Assembly: GCF_900178005.1 (NCBI RefSeq)
Contig: NZ_FXBS01000006.1
Coordinates: forward strand, 1,583,585 to 1,647,584
Direction of reading: 5' to 3'
DNA: 64,000 nt
From: Tuberibacillus sp. Marseille-P3662
GTDB lineage: Bacteria > Bacillota > Bacilli > Bacillales > Sporolactobacillaceae
In this document: positions 62,254 through 64,000 of the stretch, in pieces
Position numbering within the stretch: the stretch's first letter is position 1
Layout of the letters: the number at the start of each line of letters is the position of its first letter
The notes under the pieces: model-generated
Told to the model about the DNA's origin: nothing
Seen by the model: only the letters and a program-made list of their open reading frames with translations
Database searches by the model: none
Made by a program: the position numbers and the translations under genes

Positions 62254-63759
62254 TTAACTGTTATTGTTGTTGTCATCGTCTGATTCCTCTATCCTCTGAT
62301 CAATCTCATGCTTTTCTTCTTCCCACCATAAAGCTTCTTCCGGCTCTTCGATAACCTCTTCAATGTCCTCTTTTTCTGCAACGGCTGGCATTGAACCCCG
62401 GAGCGGTTTGCCAGACGTATCCTTAACAAGATACGTCACAACCATAATACCAATGAGCGAAGCAAAAATAAGATAATAGGCCGGGACCATCCTGTTCGAC
62501 ATCGCATTAATCAACCAGGATACAAGTAACGGTGTCGTCCCGCCAAACACTGAAGCCGATATATTATACGTTATCGCCAGCGCACCGTATCTGACTTCTG
62601 TAAAGAATAGTGAGGGCAGCAATGACGGCATGGTTCCTTGAAACGAGGAAGAAAAGATGGCCAATAACATAACTCCGAAAAACACCAGCAAAGTATTGCC
62701 GCTCCCAATCAATAAAAACGCTGGAATCGATAAAAGGATTAAACCGATTAATCCTCCTTGGATAATCCGTTTGGCACCAATCCGATCCCCAAAATAGCCC
62801 ATCATTAACACAATGGGTACCATAAGAACCATGACAATTAAAATCAACAGCAGCCCTTTCGTTTCCCCGTAACCGAGGACAGCGGATAAATGTGAGGGCA
62901 TATAGGACAAAACCATATAGTTCACGACATTATAAAAGAAGACGACGATCAATCCAATAAGCAAAGGCTTCCTGTGGTAGACAAGGATGTCTTTCATCGA
63001 CACATGCTCATTGTCATCCCTTGATTCTTCCATAGCTTCGAAAGCCGGTGTTTCTTCTAAACGATTCCGCAGCCAAAAGCCGACGAAACCAATGGGTGCA
63101 GCAATAAAGAATGGAATGCGCCATCCCCAGTCTACCATGGTATCGGATCCCAAAATAAATGTGAGCAAGGTGACGATACCGGATCCTGCAATATAACCGA
63201 TTAGGGTCCCCATTTCTAACCCGCTTGATAAAACCCCTCGCCTCTTATCTGGCGTGGATTCAGCGATAAACGTCATTGCACCCGCATACTCTCCACCTGT
63301 TGAAAAACCTTGAACTAATCTGGCAACAAGCAATAATATGGTCGCTGTCGCACCGATCGATGCATAGCTTGGAATCAACCCGATACTTAAGGTGGATAGT
63401 GCCATCAATGTTAACGTCATCGCTAGAACTTTTTTGCGCCCTAATCGATCACCTAACATTCCAAAAAACATCCCGCCGATGGGACGGACAAGAAAGGCAA
63501 CAGCAAATGTGGCAAAGGAATAGATTAATTGCACCGGCCCGCTTAGTTCAGGAAAAAATACTTGGCCAATCGTTGCAGCGAGATAGGAGTAAATACCGAA
63601 ATCAAACCATTCCATGGCATTACCAACCGCTGTTCCCACAACGGCTTTTTTCGCAACTTGAGTATCGACAACTGTCACATCATCTTTATGTAAGGTCTGT
63701 TTCGATTTTTTCTTGAACGACAATCGGGATCGTTTTTTGTTATTACTCTTTTCAGCCAT
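62254..63759 (-). CDS. MFS transporter of the metabolite:H+ symporter family (ProP-like)
   Basis: A 501-residue MFS protein with 12 helices. VVGTAVGNAMEWFDFGIYSY opens the first helix, FGMLGDRLGRKKVL is the loop 2-3 motif and VQGFSTGGEYAGAMTFIAE follows, all typical of ProP and KgtP relatives. The N-terminus is strongly basic and the C-terminus acidic; no ProP-type coiled coil is evident. It likely imports proline, betaine or ectoine with protons. The ATG at 63759 is nine bases from GGAGG; a longer frame to 63789 has no site. Confidence 0.87.
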   Translation of the reverse strand: MAEKSNNKKRSRLSFKKKSKQTLHKDDVTVVDTQVAKKAVVGTAVGNAMEWFDFGIYSYLAATIGQVFFPELSGPVQLIYSFATFAVAFLVRPIGGMFFGMLGDRLGRKKVLAMTLTLMALSTLSIGLIPSYASIGATATILLLVARLVQGFSTGGEYAGAMTFIAESTPDKRRGVLSSGLEMGTLIGYIAGSGIVTLLTFILGSDTMVDWGWRIPFFIAAPIGFVGFWLRNRLEETPAFEAMEESRDDNEHVSMKDILVYHRKPLLIGLIVVFFYNVVNYMVLSYMPSHLSAVLGYGETKGLLLILIVMVLMVPIVLMMGYFGDRIGAKRIIQGGLIGLILLSIPAFLLIGSGNTLLVFFGVMLLAIFSSSFQGTMPSLLPSLFFTEVRYGALAITYNISASVFGGTTPLLVSWLINAMSNRMVPAYYLIFASLIGIMVVTYLVKDTSGKPLRGSMPAVAEKEDIEEVIEEPEEALWWEEEKHEIDQRIEESDDDNNNNS

Positions 63760-64000
63760 TGATCGATTCCTCCCTTTGATCTGCTCCAATCTTTAATAGC
63801 CACTTCAATATTAGGTTTTACGACTTCCTTATTTCACATTCACTTTGGCTTTCATATTACAATGATTAAATTCAGATTAAGAATGATCTCAATGGAACAA
63901 GTTTTATTGATTGATTCGAAGGGTATGAAAAAGTTACCAAAGTCAGTGTCATCACCCAAAATGGTCAGTCATTCGATGAAAGGAACATAACGCGAGATAA

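Overview
The window reads as chromosomal DNA of a Bacillales (Bacillaceae-like) Firmicute. Support comes from strong AGGAGG-type ribosome binding sites with frequent TTG and GTG starts, many rho-independent terminators, and gene sets known from Bacillus: pxpBCA with a ycsG-like permease, yclNOPQ, lutABC/lutP/lutR, xpaC-yaaN, floT and a Rap-type TPR protein. A CwlC-like amidase, a Rap/Phr-like pair and a Gln/Ala-rich spore-protein-like peptide hint at a spore former. A Na+/H+ antiporter, a ProP-like permease and a betaine-type binding protein fit a salt-exposed life, but that is inference. The species cannot be named from the sequence.

Layout. 1-3.1 kb: end of a 5-oxoprolinase operon (pxpB end, pxpC, pxpA, NRAMP-like permease). 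3.2-6.6 kb: CPA2 antiporter, then an ECF sigma factor with a small anti-sigma and a second, larger zinc-finger membrane protein. 6.7-10.4 kb: siderophore ABC importer (yclNOPQ type) behind a 37-bp Fur box. 10.7-12.1 kb: modular cell-wall hydrolase. 12.2-17.8 kb: lactate utilisation lutABC plus permease and LutR, with a LutR operator and a cre-like site. 18-20 kb: two membrane proteins. 19.7-21 kb: dapA under a complete lysine riboswitch. 21-24 kb: a peroxiredoxin-like reading frame with an in-frame TGA, two MDR oxidoreductases and a divergent OhrR/MarR-type regulator. 24.2-27.8 kb: isochorismatase-like hydrolase, betaine-type binding lipoprotein, unknown lipoprotein, a 21-bp tandem repeat and a NERD protein. 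28-33 kb: ilvD, a TetR/SDR pair with matched operators, FAD oxidase. 33-44 kb: S9 peptidase, rlmN, creatinase-fold hydrolase divergent from an N-methyl amino acid oxidase, small membrane proteins, a second copy of the FAD oxidase, floT. 45-52 kb: xpaC-yaaN, old yellow enzyme, rap/phr-like pair, SDR, gene debris with a dispersed repeat, EamA exporter. 53-60 kb: NhaC antiporter, Gln/Ala-rich peptide, then a catabolic cluster (sodium symporter with small subunit, HMG-CoA-lyase-like enzyme, class III CoA-transferase, GntR regulator), and DoxX. 60.8-64 kb: SulP permease without STAS and a ProP-like permease.

How it fits together. The window is mostly metabolic and transport housekeeping in short operons, each with a local regulator. 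Recognised regulatory logic includes Fur (siderophore uptake), LutR and CcpA (lactate), a lysine L-box (dapA), possible CodY (ilvD), TetR and GntR palindromes, and sigma-W-like promoters for both floT and xpaC-yaaN. No prophage, insertion sequence, CRISPR array, rRNA or tRNA was recognised. Pieces of a GC-rich dispersed repeat typical of Bacillaceae occur in at least five places.

The most unusual items are the peroxiredoxin-like frame whose TGA sits exactly at the first cysteine of CxxC with a bacterial SECIS-like hairpin downstream (selenoprotein or decaying gene), the rap/phr-like signalling pair with an otherwise easily missed 44-residue peptide, and the compact HMG-lyase/CoA-transferase/symporter cluster that could import and degrade a 3-hydroxy-3-methylglutarate-like acid.
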